14,632 nucleotides of DNA from Betaproteobacteria bacterium. Its GTDB lineage: Bacteria > Pseudomonadota > Gammaproteobacteria > Burkholderiales > SG8-41. Positions 6,683 to 13,361 of the stretch are shown one piece after another (position 1 is the stretch's first letter; every line of letters starts with the position of its first letter). A program made the translations under genes and the position numbers. The notes under the pieces were generated by a model. It saw nothing but the letters and a program-made list of their open reading frames with translations, had not been told where the DNA came from and did no database searches. The stretch spans positions 1-14,632 of the forward strand of contig JAIOOZ010000423.1 in NCBI GenBank assembly GCA_021414185.1, in the 5' to 3' direction.

Positions 6683-7651
6683 CTACTGCGCGCTGATTTT
6701 TGCTTCCTTCACGACGCGCGCGAACTTCGCGATTTCGGATTTCAGATATTCACCATACTGTTCCGGCGTGCCGCCGACAGGGTCGGCCCCGAACGAAGCA
6801 TTTTTTTCCTGTACGTCGGGCAGTTTCAATATCTGGTTCAACTCACTATTGAGCTTGGCGATAATTTCCTTCGGCGTGCCGGCGGGGGCGGCGACCGCCG
6901 ACCACGACGAATTGTCATAACCCTTGATGCCGGTCTCATCCAGGCTCGGCAGATCGGGCAATGCCTGCATGCGTTTCAGGCTGGTCACCGCGAGCGCACG
7001 CGTCTGGCCGGACTTGATGAAGGGCACGGTCGAGATCGCATTGTTGAACAGCACCTGGATCTGACCCGCGATGAGGTCGGTCAACGACGGCGCCGAGCTC
7101 TTGTAGGGGATGTGCACCATCTCGGTCTTGGTCATCAGGCAGAACAATGCGCCCGAGATATGGCCAAAGCCGCCGACGCCCGACGAGCCGTAATCGAGCT
7201 TGCCGGGCTTCGACTTGGCGAGTGCGATGAGTTCTTTCACGTTTTTGACCGGCACCGACGGATGCACCACCAGCACGCCGGGCGAGGACGAGACCTGCAT
7301 GATCGGTGCGAAATCCTTCACCGGGTCGAACGGCATGCTTTTATAGAGGCTGGGGTTCACCGCCCACGTGCCGACGGTCGCGATTACGATGGTATAGCCA
7401 TCGGGCGGGGCTTTGGCAGTGAGTTCAAGTCCGATGTTGCCGTTGGCGCCGCCGCGGTTGTCGATGATGAATTGCTGGCCGAGCCGCTGGCCGAGTTTTT
7501 CGCCGAGCATGCGGCCCTGAATGTCGGTGGGGCCACCGGCGACGAACGGCACGACGAAACGCACGGGCTTGCTCGGGTACTGCTGTGCTGCCGCGCCGGC
7601 GGCAAGTGCCGACAGGGCAAACGCCGCTGCAAATTTCGATGGGATCTGCAT
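6683..7651 (-). CDS. Tripartite tricarboxylate transporter substrate-binding protein (Bug family), third copy
   Basis: Periplasmic Bug receptor of 322 residues. The signal peptide covers residues 1-22 (MQIPSKF, Ala-rich core, GAAA before QQYP). Motifs in order: YPSKPVRFVVPFVAGGPTD (25-43), NRGGANGNIG, PDGYTIVIATVG, VHPSVPVKNVKELIALAKS, YGSSGVGGFGHISG and LPDLPSLDETG. The ligand-facing loop ATVGTWAVNPSLYK differs from the other copies of this window. The start is fixed by GAGGAG six bases upstream (7658-7663). It lies between the racemase-family gene and the secreted esterase on the - strand, which suggests a ligand released by that esterase or handled by the racemase/amidohydrolase pair. No TctA/TctB permease is nearby. 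Confidence 0.93.
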   Translation of the reverse strand: MQIPSKFAAAFALSALAAGAAAQQYPSKPVRFVVPFVAGGPTDIQGRMLGEKLGQRLGQQFIIDNRGGANGNIGLELTAKAPPDGYTIVIATVGTWAVNPSLYKSMPFDPVKDFAPIMQVSSSPGVLVVHPSVPVKNVKELIALAKSKPGKLDYGSSGVGGFGHISGALFCLMTKTEMVHIPYKSSAPSLTDLIAGQIQVLFNNAISTVPFIKSGQTRALAVTSLKRMQALPDLPSLDETGIKGYDNSSWSAVAAPAGTPKEIIAKLNSELNQILKLPDVQEKNASFGADPVGGTPEQYGEYLKSEIAKFARVVKEAKISAQ

Positions 7652-7663
7652 GGTTTTCTCCTC

Positions 7664-7690
7664 GGTACTTTTTTGATTATTTATATTTTT
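7664..7690 (-). promoter_or_regulatory. AT-rich intercistronic patch, possible internal promoter
   Basis: The 39-base gap between the racemase stop and the Bug start is strongly AT-rich in an otherwise GC-rich region and contains TATAAA on the - strand at 7685-7680. No convincing -35 box is found at the right spacing, so an extra promoter for the Bug-esterase pair is only possible. Confidence 0.25.
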
Positions 7691-8350
7691 TTATGCATGC
7701 AGCAACTGCTTCAGTCTCGCGACTGCTGAATAGGGGCTGGTGAACACGCTGCGGCCGCGGCGTGAAGGGATGCGCTCGGCGGCGCTCGCCATTGAAAACT
7801 GGCACAGCAGCAGCGCATCGCAGTCGCCGATTTCTGCCGCTGCGGAAGCGATTTGGTTGTCATGTCCCTTATCGTCCCCGGCCTGCAATGCCTTGAGCGC
7901 TGCCGGCACCGCTTTGACGACGATCTCGAGTTTCGCGTTGCGCTCGGCAGCGAGTTGTTCGAGCTCGGCTTTCATCGACGGCAGGCTCGGCTCGAAAGTG
8001 GCGAGTAGCGCAATGCGCGGGCCGGTCGCAATGGCTTCTTCCATCATCGCTTCGTTGGGTTTGAGCACCGGGATTTTCACCGCGGTGCGCGCCACTTCAA
8101 TGGCCGCGCCGAAAGCGGAGCAGGTAAACAGAATTGCATCGGCGCCGCACGATTCGACGTACTTCGCGAGCGTGCAGAAACGGTCGATCATGGATTGTTC
8201 GAGTTTCCCGGCTGCTGCAAGATCGGGGGCCAGCGAGTCTTCCAGGAGATTGGTGACCTGGGCCTGCGGCCACAGGCGCTTGAACGTGCTGCAGATGGGG
8301 TCGATGGCGACCGGGGTCGCGTGGATTAATGCTATGCGTGGATTTTTCAT
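7691..8350 (-). CDS. Asp/Glu/hydantoin racemase-superfamily protein
   Basis: A 219-residue cytoplasmic protein of the Asp/Glu racemase fold, which includes amino-acid and hydantoin racemases, maleate isomerase and arylmalonate decarboxylase. The first half carries the N-terminal strand RIALIHATP, the first catalytic cysteine C77 in LFTCSAFG, and the domain linker PVLKPNEAM. The second half has RIALLATFEPSL and the second active-site segment DALLLCQFSMA. In that segment Q184, not cysteine, appears to sit where racemases have their second cysteine; C183 is one residue early. A decarboxylase or isomerase is therefore as likely as a racemase. The start has no strong ribosome binding site. It is the second gene of the - strand block, between the amidohydrolase and a Bug gene. 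Confidence 0.8.
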   Translation of the reverse strand: MKNPRIALIHATPVAIDPICSTFKRLWPQAQVTNLLEDSLAPDLAAAGKLEQSMIDRFCTLAKYVESCGADAILFTCSAFGAAIEVARTAVKIPVLKPNEAMMEEAIATGPRIALLATFEPSLPSMKAELEQLAAERNAKLEIVVKAVPAALKALQAGDDKGHDNQIASAAAEIGDCDALLLCQFSMASAAERIPSRRGRSVFTSPYSAVARLKQLLHA

Positions 8351-8421
8351 AGGGCGCTATTTTACCTGTTGCGCGCGTGCTTGCACCGGCCGCCGTAAGT
8401 GGCCGGACAATTCAGTGCGGA

Positions 8422-9327
8422 TCATTTGACAGCGATGGGCGGAAACCCGTAGAGGCGCTCGGGATTTTTCACCAGAATTTGCGTGCGCGTTGCAGCGTCC
8501 GGTGTCCACGCGTTGAACAGGTCCAGCAAATGGCCGTCGTTGGGCATGATGGCGGCGTCAACCTGCGGATGTGGCCAGTCGGTGCCCCAGATCAGTTGTT
8601 CCGGATTGGTGCGCACGAGCGCTTCATGCAGCGGCCGTGCGTCTGGATAGTCGGGAAAGTTTTTCGATACGCGATATGCGCCCGACAATTTGACCCAGAC
8701 CGCGCCTTCGCCGAGCAGAGTCAGCAGCATCTGGAAACACGGATCGCCGACGCCGCGCGTCGCATCGATGTTGAGCATGTGGTCGATGACGATGGGCATG
8801 CCGCGTCCGATGCCGCGCAGTGTTGGGGCGAGGTCGGGCAGGGCGCGCCAATCGCACCACGCCTGCATGTGCCAGCCGAGTTCCAGCATCGTAGTACGCA
8901 TCTTGGCGAATTCGTCGAGCCCGACGCCGCGTTTGTAGCCGGGTTTCTGGTCGCCGTAAAAAATGTGAAAGCGCAGCGCGCGTATGCCCATGCGGTGCCA
9001 GCGCCGCAGTTCGTCCGCGCTGACGGCCTCGGTGATGGCAACACCGCGCAGGCGCTCTGGGTTGCGCTCGACCGCATCGAGTATCGCGCGGTTGTCGTAG
9101 CCGTGGGCGTTGCCCTGAACGACCACGCCGCGGTCGAATCCCATGGTGTCGAGCAGCGCGAGGAATTTTTCGACGGGAGCGTCGGGCGGCGTGTAGCCGC
9201 GGCCCTCGGTATAGGGAAAACGCGCTGAAGGTCCGAATATATGGGCGTGGCAATCGCACGCGCCGCGCGGCGAAGTCAAAACGGGCGGGGTAGGGTGCGG
9301 GTGCGGACCCGCGATAGGCACTGTCAT
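8422..9327 (-). CDS. Amidohydrolase family 2 (2-pyrone-4,6-dicarboxylate lactonase-like)
   Basis: A TIM-barrel hydrolase of the amidohydrolase-2 type in the subgroup containing 2-pyrone-4,6-dicarboxylate hydrolase (LigI) and sugar-lactone-handling enzymes; it likely hydrolyses a lactone or a related carboxylic compound. It has 301 residues. Landmarks: a Pro/His-rich N-terminus, DCHAHIFGP with H27 and H29 on strand 1, FDRGVVVQGNAHG, RALRFHIFYG, IDHMLN with H183, VWVKLSGAYR, and the final IWGTDWPHP with D250 as catalytic acid. The start is backed by a perfect TATAAT about 33 bases upstream but only a weak ribosome binding site. It is the first gene of the - strand block. The 71-base gap to the next gene holds a short CCGGCC/GGCCGG hairpin (8386-8406). 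Exact substrate unknown. Confidence 0.87.
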   Translation of the reverse strand: MTVPIAGPHPHPTPPVLTSPRGACDCHAHIFGPSARFPYTEGRGYTPPDAPVEKFLALLDTMGFDRGVVVQGNAHGYDNRAILDAVERNPERLRGVAITEAVSADELRRWHRMGIRALRFHIFYGDQKPGYKRGVGLDEFAKMRTTMLELGWHMQAWCDWRALPDLAPTLRGIGRGMPIVIDHMLNIDATRGVGDPCFQMLLTLLGEGAVWVKLSGAYRVSKNFPDYPDARPLHEALVRTNPEQLIWGTDWPHPQVDAAIMPNDGHLLDLFNAWTPDAATRTQILVKNPERLYGFPPIAVK

Positions 9328-9359
9328 GGGATGTGATTCCGTTGATGGATGTAGCTGTA

Positions 9360-9365
9360 ATTATA
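9360..9365 (-). promoter_or_regulatory. Candidate -10 box for the amidohydrolase operon
   Basis: Perfect TATAAT on the - strand, giving a transcript start near 9353 and a leader of about 25 bases. The -35 region is poor, which would fit dependence on an activator. Confidence 0.4.
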
Positions 9366-9371
9366 TTCGTT

Positions 9372-9414
9372 GTTGGCGTTTTGCTTGACATACTCGTATG
9401 CGCCAACGTAGGTT
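9372..9414 (+). promoter_or_regulatory. Candidate promoter of the fourth Bug gene, flanked by an inverted repeat
   Basis: TTGACA at 9385-9390 is a perfect -35 box; the best -10 at 18-base spacing is TAGGTT (9409-9414), only three of six matches. A 7-base inverted repeat, GTTGGCG (9372-9378) and CGCCAAC (9401-9407), brackets the -35 box, a typical position for a regulator site. The same 134-base divergent region carries the TATAAT of the opposite operon. Confidence 0.35.
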
Positions 9415-9461
9415 ACGCAGCGGTATTCTTAATTGCCGGCAAAAATATTACGGAGGAGTCC

Positions 9462-10427
9462 ATGATGGTTACCCTGCGCCTGATGGCGGTATTGCTGCTC
9501 GCGGGCATGTCCGCGCCGGTGTTGTCACAAGCGTACCCCAGCAAGCCGGTGCGCATACTGGTCGGCTACGCGCCCGGCGGCGGCACCGATATCATGGCGC
9601 GCGCGATTGGCGCGAAATTGACCGATTCACTGAAACAGCAGTTCGTGATCGAGAACCGCCCGGGCGCCAACGCTAACATCGCTGCGAAACTCGCAGCCGA
9701 CGCGCCGGCCGACGGCTACACCATATTGTTCATGTCGGTTGCGCACATCATGAGCAAGCCGGTCTACAAGAACCTTGGCTACGACATCGAGCGCGATTTC
9801 ACGCCGATTACGGTCGTCACCAATGTGCCCAACGTGCTATGCCTGCACCCATCATTGCCGGTGAAGACGGTGAAGGAACTGATCGCGCTGGCGAAGTCCA
9901 AGCCCGGCGCGCTTTCCTACGCGACCTCCGGCGTCGGCAGCCCCGAGCATTTCGCCGGCGAGATGTTCAAGATGATGACCAAGACCGATATGCTGCCGAT
10001 TCCGTATAAAGGCGGCGCGCCGCTGGCGGTCGATCTCGTCGGCGGACAGGTCATGCTCGCTTTCAACACCGCGCCGCCCATCATGCCGCACATCCAGTCG
10101 GGCCGCGTGCGCGCGATTGCCGTGACCATGGACAAGCGCGTAGGCGCTTTGCCCGACGTGCCGACCATTGCCGAATCCGGCGTGCCCGGCTACCAGATGA
10201 GCACCTGGTACGGCGCCGTGATCCAGGCGAAGACGCCGCGCGACATCGTGGTCAAGCTCAATCAGGAAATGATCAAGGCGCTGGCGCTGCCGGACATCAA
10301 GGAGCGCATGGCGGGGCTGGGCGCAGATGTGGTGGGTAACACGATGGAAGAGTTCGCCGCCCTGATCAAGGTCGAGGTGGCGAAGTATACAAAGGTCGCT
10401 CACACGGCCGGCATCGTCGCCGACTAG
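9462..10427 (+). CDS. Tripartite tricarboxylate transporter substrate-binding protein (Bug family), fourth copy
   Basis: Periplasmic Bug receptor, 321 residues from ATG 9462; GGAGGAG at 9452-9458 supports this ATG or the one immediately after it (9465). An in-frame ATG at 9333 would add 43 residues in front of the signal peptide and lies upstream of the promoter, so it is rejected. The signal peptide ends near residue 22 (VLS before QAYP). Motifs: YPSKPVRILVGYAPGGGTD (25-43), NRPGANANIA in place of the usual GAGGN, ADGYTILFMSVAH, HPSLPVKTVKELIALAKS, PHIQSGRVRAIAV and LPDVPTIAESG. The GGGTD and NAN variants set it apart from the other three copies. It may be cotranscribed with the oxidoreductase 181 bases downstream, although a long hairpin repeat lies between. 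Confidence 0.93.
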   Translation: MMVTLRLMAVLLLAGMSAPVLSQAYPSKPVRILVGYAPGGGTDIMARAIGAKLTDSLKQQFVIENRPGANANIAAKLAADAPADGYTILFMSVAHIMSKPVYKNLGYDIERDFTPITVVTNVPNVLCLHPSLPVKTVKELIALAKSKPGALSYATSGVGSPEHFAGEMFKMMTKTDMLPIPYKGGAPLAVDLVGGQVMLAFNTAPPIMPHIQSGRVRAIAVTMDKRVGALPDVPTIAESGVPGYQMSTWYGAVIQAKTPRDIVVKLNQEMIKALALPDIKERMAGLGADVVGNTMEEFAALIKVEVAKYTKVAHTAGIVAD

Positions 10428-10455
10428 TTTTAAAGGCAGTCTTGAAAAACCTTGG

Positions 10456-10562
10456 AACCGCCGATGAACGCCGATGAACGCAGATAAGTCCACCATACTT
10501 GGGGTTGGCCGGAGGCCGGATCTGAAATTTTTATCGGCGTTAATCGGCGTTCATCGGCGGTT
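10456..10562. repeat. Long hairpin repeat, CCGATGAACG family
   Basis: Arms of 32 bases at 10456-10487 and 10531-10562 match at 30 positions around a 43-base loop. Each arm contains tandem 10-base units (CCGATGAACG twice on the left). It starts 28 bases after the Bug stop codon and fills most of the gap to the next gene. Only one copy is seen here. Confidence 0.9.
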
Positions 10563-10608
10563 GCTTGTCGGTGTCGTATATTCGAAACGGGTTCTTAGGC
10601 ACGCTTAG

Positions 10609-11631
10609 ATGCAGGGCAACGCGGGCACTAAGCTGCGCATCGGTCTGATCGGCGCCGGCGACATATCGCAGAATCATCTCGCCGCGTGGCGCAAGGCCGC
10701 AGGCGCCACCGTGGTTGCGGTGTGCGACGTCGACAAGGCGCGCGCCCGCGCGCGTGCCGAAGCATTCGAGATTCCCGCCGCGTATTCCGATGCGGCGGCG
10801 ATGTTCACGGGCGAAAAGCTCGACGCCGTGGACATCGCTACGTGGCGTGAGACCCATTTCGAACTTGCGCAACTCGCCGCCGCACACGGTGTTCATGTGC
10901 TGTGCCAGAAGCCGCTGGCGACCACGCTGGCTGAGGCGGAAGCACTGGTGGCAGCGGTGGCGGCGCGCGTACGCCTGATGGTGAACGAGAACCGGCGTTT
11001 CGCACCGCACTTCCGTGCCATTCGCCGCTGGATCGATGAAGACCGCGTCGGGCCGGTGCGCCAGTGCGTGCTGACCATGCATCGCTCGGGCTACATCAAG
11101 GACGCGCAGGGTCGCCGCCCCGCGGTCGAACGCGCGCCTTTCATGGCGACGGAGCCACGCCTGATGATCGCCGAGACGCTGATACATCAACTCGACGTGC
11201 TGCGTTTCCTGTTAGGGCCGCTGTCGATGGTGGCGGCGCGCACGCTCCATACCGAGCCCGACATGCCGGGCGAAACCCTGGCTACGCTGATGCTCGAGAC
11301 GCCAGCTGGCGCACCGGTAGTGGTGGCGGGCAGTTTCGTCGCGCCCGGTTTCGGCACCGCAGTGTCCGACCGCATTGAAATCATCGGCAAGCACGCGAGC
11401 GTGATATTCGACGAAACGGGAATTGAATTGCGCGGCGCCACCGTCGAACGCATCGCGGTCGATATGAAAGCGGCGTATCAGGCGTGCTTCGACGCCGGGA
11501 TTGCGCACTTCGTGGAAAAATTGCTGTCCGGCGAGCCGTTCGAGACGTCGCCCGAGGATAACCTGCAGACGCTTAAGCTTGTCGAAGACGCGTATGCACT
11601 GGCGGCTCAGCGCGGGAGCTTGTCGACGTAG
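10609..11631 (+). CDS. Gfo/Idh/MocA family NAD(P)-dependent oxidoreductase
   Basis: Predicted to oxidise or reduce a hydroxyl/carbonyl of a sugar, inositol or sugar acid using NAD(P) in the cytoplasm. It has 340 residues. The N-terminal Rossmann fold has GLIGAGDISQNHL (12-24) and CDVD (39-42); the diagnostic catalytic lysine K101 is in VLCQKPLA; the C-terminal domain contains ETLIHQLDVLRFLLG with H193, the usual substrate-side histidine. The ribosome binding site is weak, and TATATT at 10577-10582 could be a -10 box. Its 3' end overlaps the end of the convergent dehydrogenase gene by 25 bases. Substrate not predictable; sugar-acid neighbours make a sugar-acid or lactone substrate likely. Confidence 0.87.
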   Translation: MQGNAGTKLRIGLIGAGDISQNHLAAWRKAAGATVVAVCDVDKARARARAEAFEIPAAYSDAAAMFTGEKLDAVDIATWRETHFELAQLAAAHGVHVLCQKPLATTLAEAEALVAAVAARVRLMVNENRRFAPHFRAIRRWIDEDRVGPVRQCVLTMHRSGYIKDAQGRRPAVERAPFMATEPRLMIAETLIHQLDVLRFLLGPLSMVAARTLHTEPDMPGETLATLMLETPAGAPVVVAGSFVAPGFGTAVSDRIEIIGKHASVIFDETGIELRGATVERIAVDMKAAYQACFDAGIAHFVEKLLSGEPFETSPEDNLQTLKLVEDAYALAAQRGSLST

Positions 11632-12512
11632 CGGTACATTTCCGTGTGATCGGAATTGAACCCGAGGTCTTTTTCCATCTGGTTCCAGACGTCGGTGCAC
11701 GGTTTGGCGAGCAGGCTCGATGTTTTGGTGGTTTCGATGACTTCCAGCGCGGTGCGCACGTCCTTCGCCATCAGGCCGGTAAAGAAGCCCGCGCCATAGG
11801 TGCCCGACAGCATGTGTTGCTTGAATTTGTTCTTCGTGGTGTTATTCATGCCGCTGGAAGCGTTGAGAATATCGACGATGACGCCGGCGTCCAGTCCGAA
11901 ACGCTGGCCGGCGACGACCGCTTCGCAGGCGGCCAGCAGGCCCGCTGCCGACACGTAGTTGTTGAGTGCTTTTATCGCGTGGCCCGAGCCGAGCGGCCCC
12001 GCGTGAAAAATCTGGTTGCCGATCTTCTCGAATACCGCTTTGTTCTTCTCGAACTGCGCGGCGTCGCCGCCGACCATGATTGCGAGTGTGGCGGCGGTCG
12101 CGCCCTTGACGCCGTTCGACACCGGTGCGTCGATGAGCTTGATGCCGCGCTTTTCAAGCACTGCGCCCATTTCACGCGTGCCGACCGGGGACGACGAACT
12201 CATGTCAATGATGAGCGCGCCGGGCTTGAGGGTGGACGCGACGCAGTCTTTGAAATTGTCGTTTTCGCCGCAGACGACTTTGCGCACGATTTTGCCGTCG
12301 GGCAGCATCGTGATGACGGTGCCGCACATGGCGCCCAGCGCTGCGAGGCTGTCGGCCACTTCGATTTCGCGCGTCGCCGCTAGCGCCTGCGTGCGCCTGG
12401 CATCGGCGTCGTAGATGACCAGCTTGTAGCCGGCCTTGGCGAGATTGGTCGCCATCGGCGTGCCCATCGCACCTATGCCGATGAAACCGATTTTTCCTGA
12501 AGTGGTGTCCAT
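11607..12512 (-). CDS. NAD-dependent beta-hydroxyacid dehydrogenase (HIBADH/tartronate semialdehyde reductase family)
   Basis: Oxidises or reduces a 3-hydroxyacid, as in 3-hydroxyisobutyrate, tartronate semialdehyde or threonate metabolism. It has 301 residues with the full family pattern: dinucleotide loop GFIGIGAMGTPMATNLAKAG (9-28), MLPDG, the substrate loop IDMSSSSPVGTRE, DAPVSNGVKGA (128-138), catalytic K181 in GHAIKALNN, and AKD (249-251). A threonate dehydrogenase (LtnD) role would link it to the otnK/otnC pair at the other end of the window, but similarity to generic family members is at least as good, so no symbol is given. It follows the methyltransferase gene on the - strand after a 168-base gap occupied by a repeat, with only an AGGG-type ribosome site. 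Confidence 0.87.
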   Translation of the reverse strand: MDTTSGKIGFIGIGAMGTPMATNLAKAGYKLVIYDADARRTQALAATREIEVADSLAALGAMCGTVITMLPDGKIVRKVVCGENDNFKDCVASTLKPGALIIDMSSSSPVGTREMGAVLEKRGIKLIDAPVSNGVKGATAATLAIMVGGDAAQFEKNKAVFEKIGNQIFHAGPLGSGHAIKALNNYVSAAGLLAACEAVVAGQRFGLDAGVIVDILNASSGMNNTTKNKFKQHMLSGTYGAGFFTGLMAKDVRTALEVIETTKTSSLLAKPCTDVWNQMEKDLGFNSDHTEMYRYVDKLPR

Positions 12513-12549
12513 GAGTTAAACCCTGAAAAGATTAAAAAACTAAAACTTT

Positions 12550-12680
12550 GCCACAGAGGGCACAGAGTTCACAGAGAAAAAGCAAAATCCAATGATTAGA
12601 TTCGATAAAGCTTAAGCTTTGTCTTTTCTCTGTGTCCTCTGTACCCCGCAAGGGGGTATTAAAAAGAATGTCCTCTGTGG
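12550..12680. repeat. Hairpin repeat, CACAGAG family, copy 2, with a nested insertion
   Basis: Same family as 373-469. The left arm starts at 12550 (GCCACAGAGGGCACAGAG); the right arm ends at 12680. The right arm lacks one 9-base unit and is interrupted by 28 bases (12643-12670) flanked by the 8-base direct repeat TCCTCTGT (12635-12642 and 12671-12678). The outer edge of the right arm reads TAGCCACAG on the - strand, and its TAG is the stop codon of the methyltransferase. Confidence 0.87.
12643..12670. other. 28-base insertion inside the repeat arm
   Basis: Between two copies of TCCTCTGT lies a 28-base segment that begins ACCCCGCAAGGGGGTATT. With the preceding T it forms a small hairpin, TACCCC/GGGGTA around GCAAG (12642-12658), followed by an A-rich stretch. 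The flanking 8-base duplication looks like a target-site duplication, though slippage within the repeat's own units could also make it. Confidence 0.6.
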
Positions 12681-13355
12681 CTAAGATTGAGTGGCTGAAG
12701 GAAGCTTGCACAGTATCAGTTGCTGATTGAAAGCGGCGATTTTTTCGAAACCGTGATCTGTGGCAAGAAACTCTTTGATCGACTTCGTTGCCATCGAACC
12801 GGCGTGCGGTGAATAGTCGTCGAGCGCGAGTATGCCGCCGTCGCTGATGCGCGGCGGCAGCCAGCGCAACGCGTCGGCCGCCGGCTGGTAGTCATCCACG
12901 TCGAGCATGGCGAAGGCAAAGCGCAGAGACTCCGGCACGTTGGCGAAGCAGTCGGGCACAGCGCCCGGCCACACTTCATACAGTTCGCGCGTGATGCCGG
13001 CTTTGGCCATGAGCCGCACGAATTCGTCGGGGCCGTCGATGGTCAACATGTCCACGGGACGTTGCGTGCCGCCGGCAGGCGGGGTTTCGGCCACGCCGGT
13101 GAAACTGTCGAAAGCGTGCGCGTATCTGCCCTGGTTCGCTGCCAGATCGGCGACCTTGCGAAAGGCGGCGCCGCGAAACACGCCGATCGCGGCGAAATCG
13201 CCCGGCACGTCACGCACTTTTGCCGCCAGCCATGCAAGGTCGTCGTGGTTCCAGGTGCCGTTGCGGCGCTCGGCGTGCGGCAGGTCGAGCGGGTTGCCGC
13301 TGGCAAGATTGGCAAGTGTTCGCGCGGCGTCGCGGACGAGGAACTTCAGCAGCAT
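12681..13355 (-). CDS. TylF/MycF-like class I SAM-dependent methyltransferase
   Basis: Belongs by pattern to the macrocin O-methyltransferase (TylF) group, metal-dependent SAM methyltransferases that mostly modify sugar or small-molecule hydroxyls. It has 224 residues. SAM-binding segment GDFAAIGVFRGAAFRKV (52-68), ribose-binding D83 in AFDSFTG, LDVDDYQPAADALRWL (151-166) and GGILALDDYSP (173-183), whose aspartates are the likely Mg2+ ligands. The acidic residue usually found before the first glycine of the SAM loop is alanine here (A56). Its start is only six bases from the stop of the upstream cyclodeaminase-family gene, so the two are translated together. Its TAG stop sits on the edge of the CACAGAG repeat. 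Substrate unknown. Confidence 0.82.
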   Translation of the reverse strand: MLLKFLVRDAARTLANLASGNPLDLPHAERRNGTWNHDDLAWLAAKVRDVPGDFAAIGVFRGAAFRKVADLAANQGRYAHAFDSFTGVAETPPAGGTQRPVDMLTIDGPDEFVRLMAKAGITRELYEVWPGAVPDCFANVPESLRFAFAMLDVDDYQPAADALRWLPPRISDGGILALDDYSPHAGSMATKSIKEFLATDHGFEKIAAFNQQLILCKLPSATQS

Positions 13356-13361
13356 CGCGTG

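Noticed and set aside
6626..7729. A 367-residue open frame on the + strand
   Set aside because: Antisense to the third Bug gene, whose motifs, signal peptide and ribosome site are convincing; the shadow has low-complexity composition.
9333..9461. N-terminal extension of the fourth Bug protein with a hydrophobic stretch
   Set aside because: It precedes a full signal peptide, spans the candidate promoter, and has no ribosome site; the ATG after GGAGGAG is far better.
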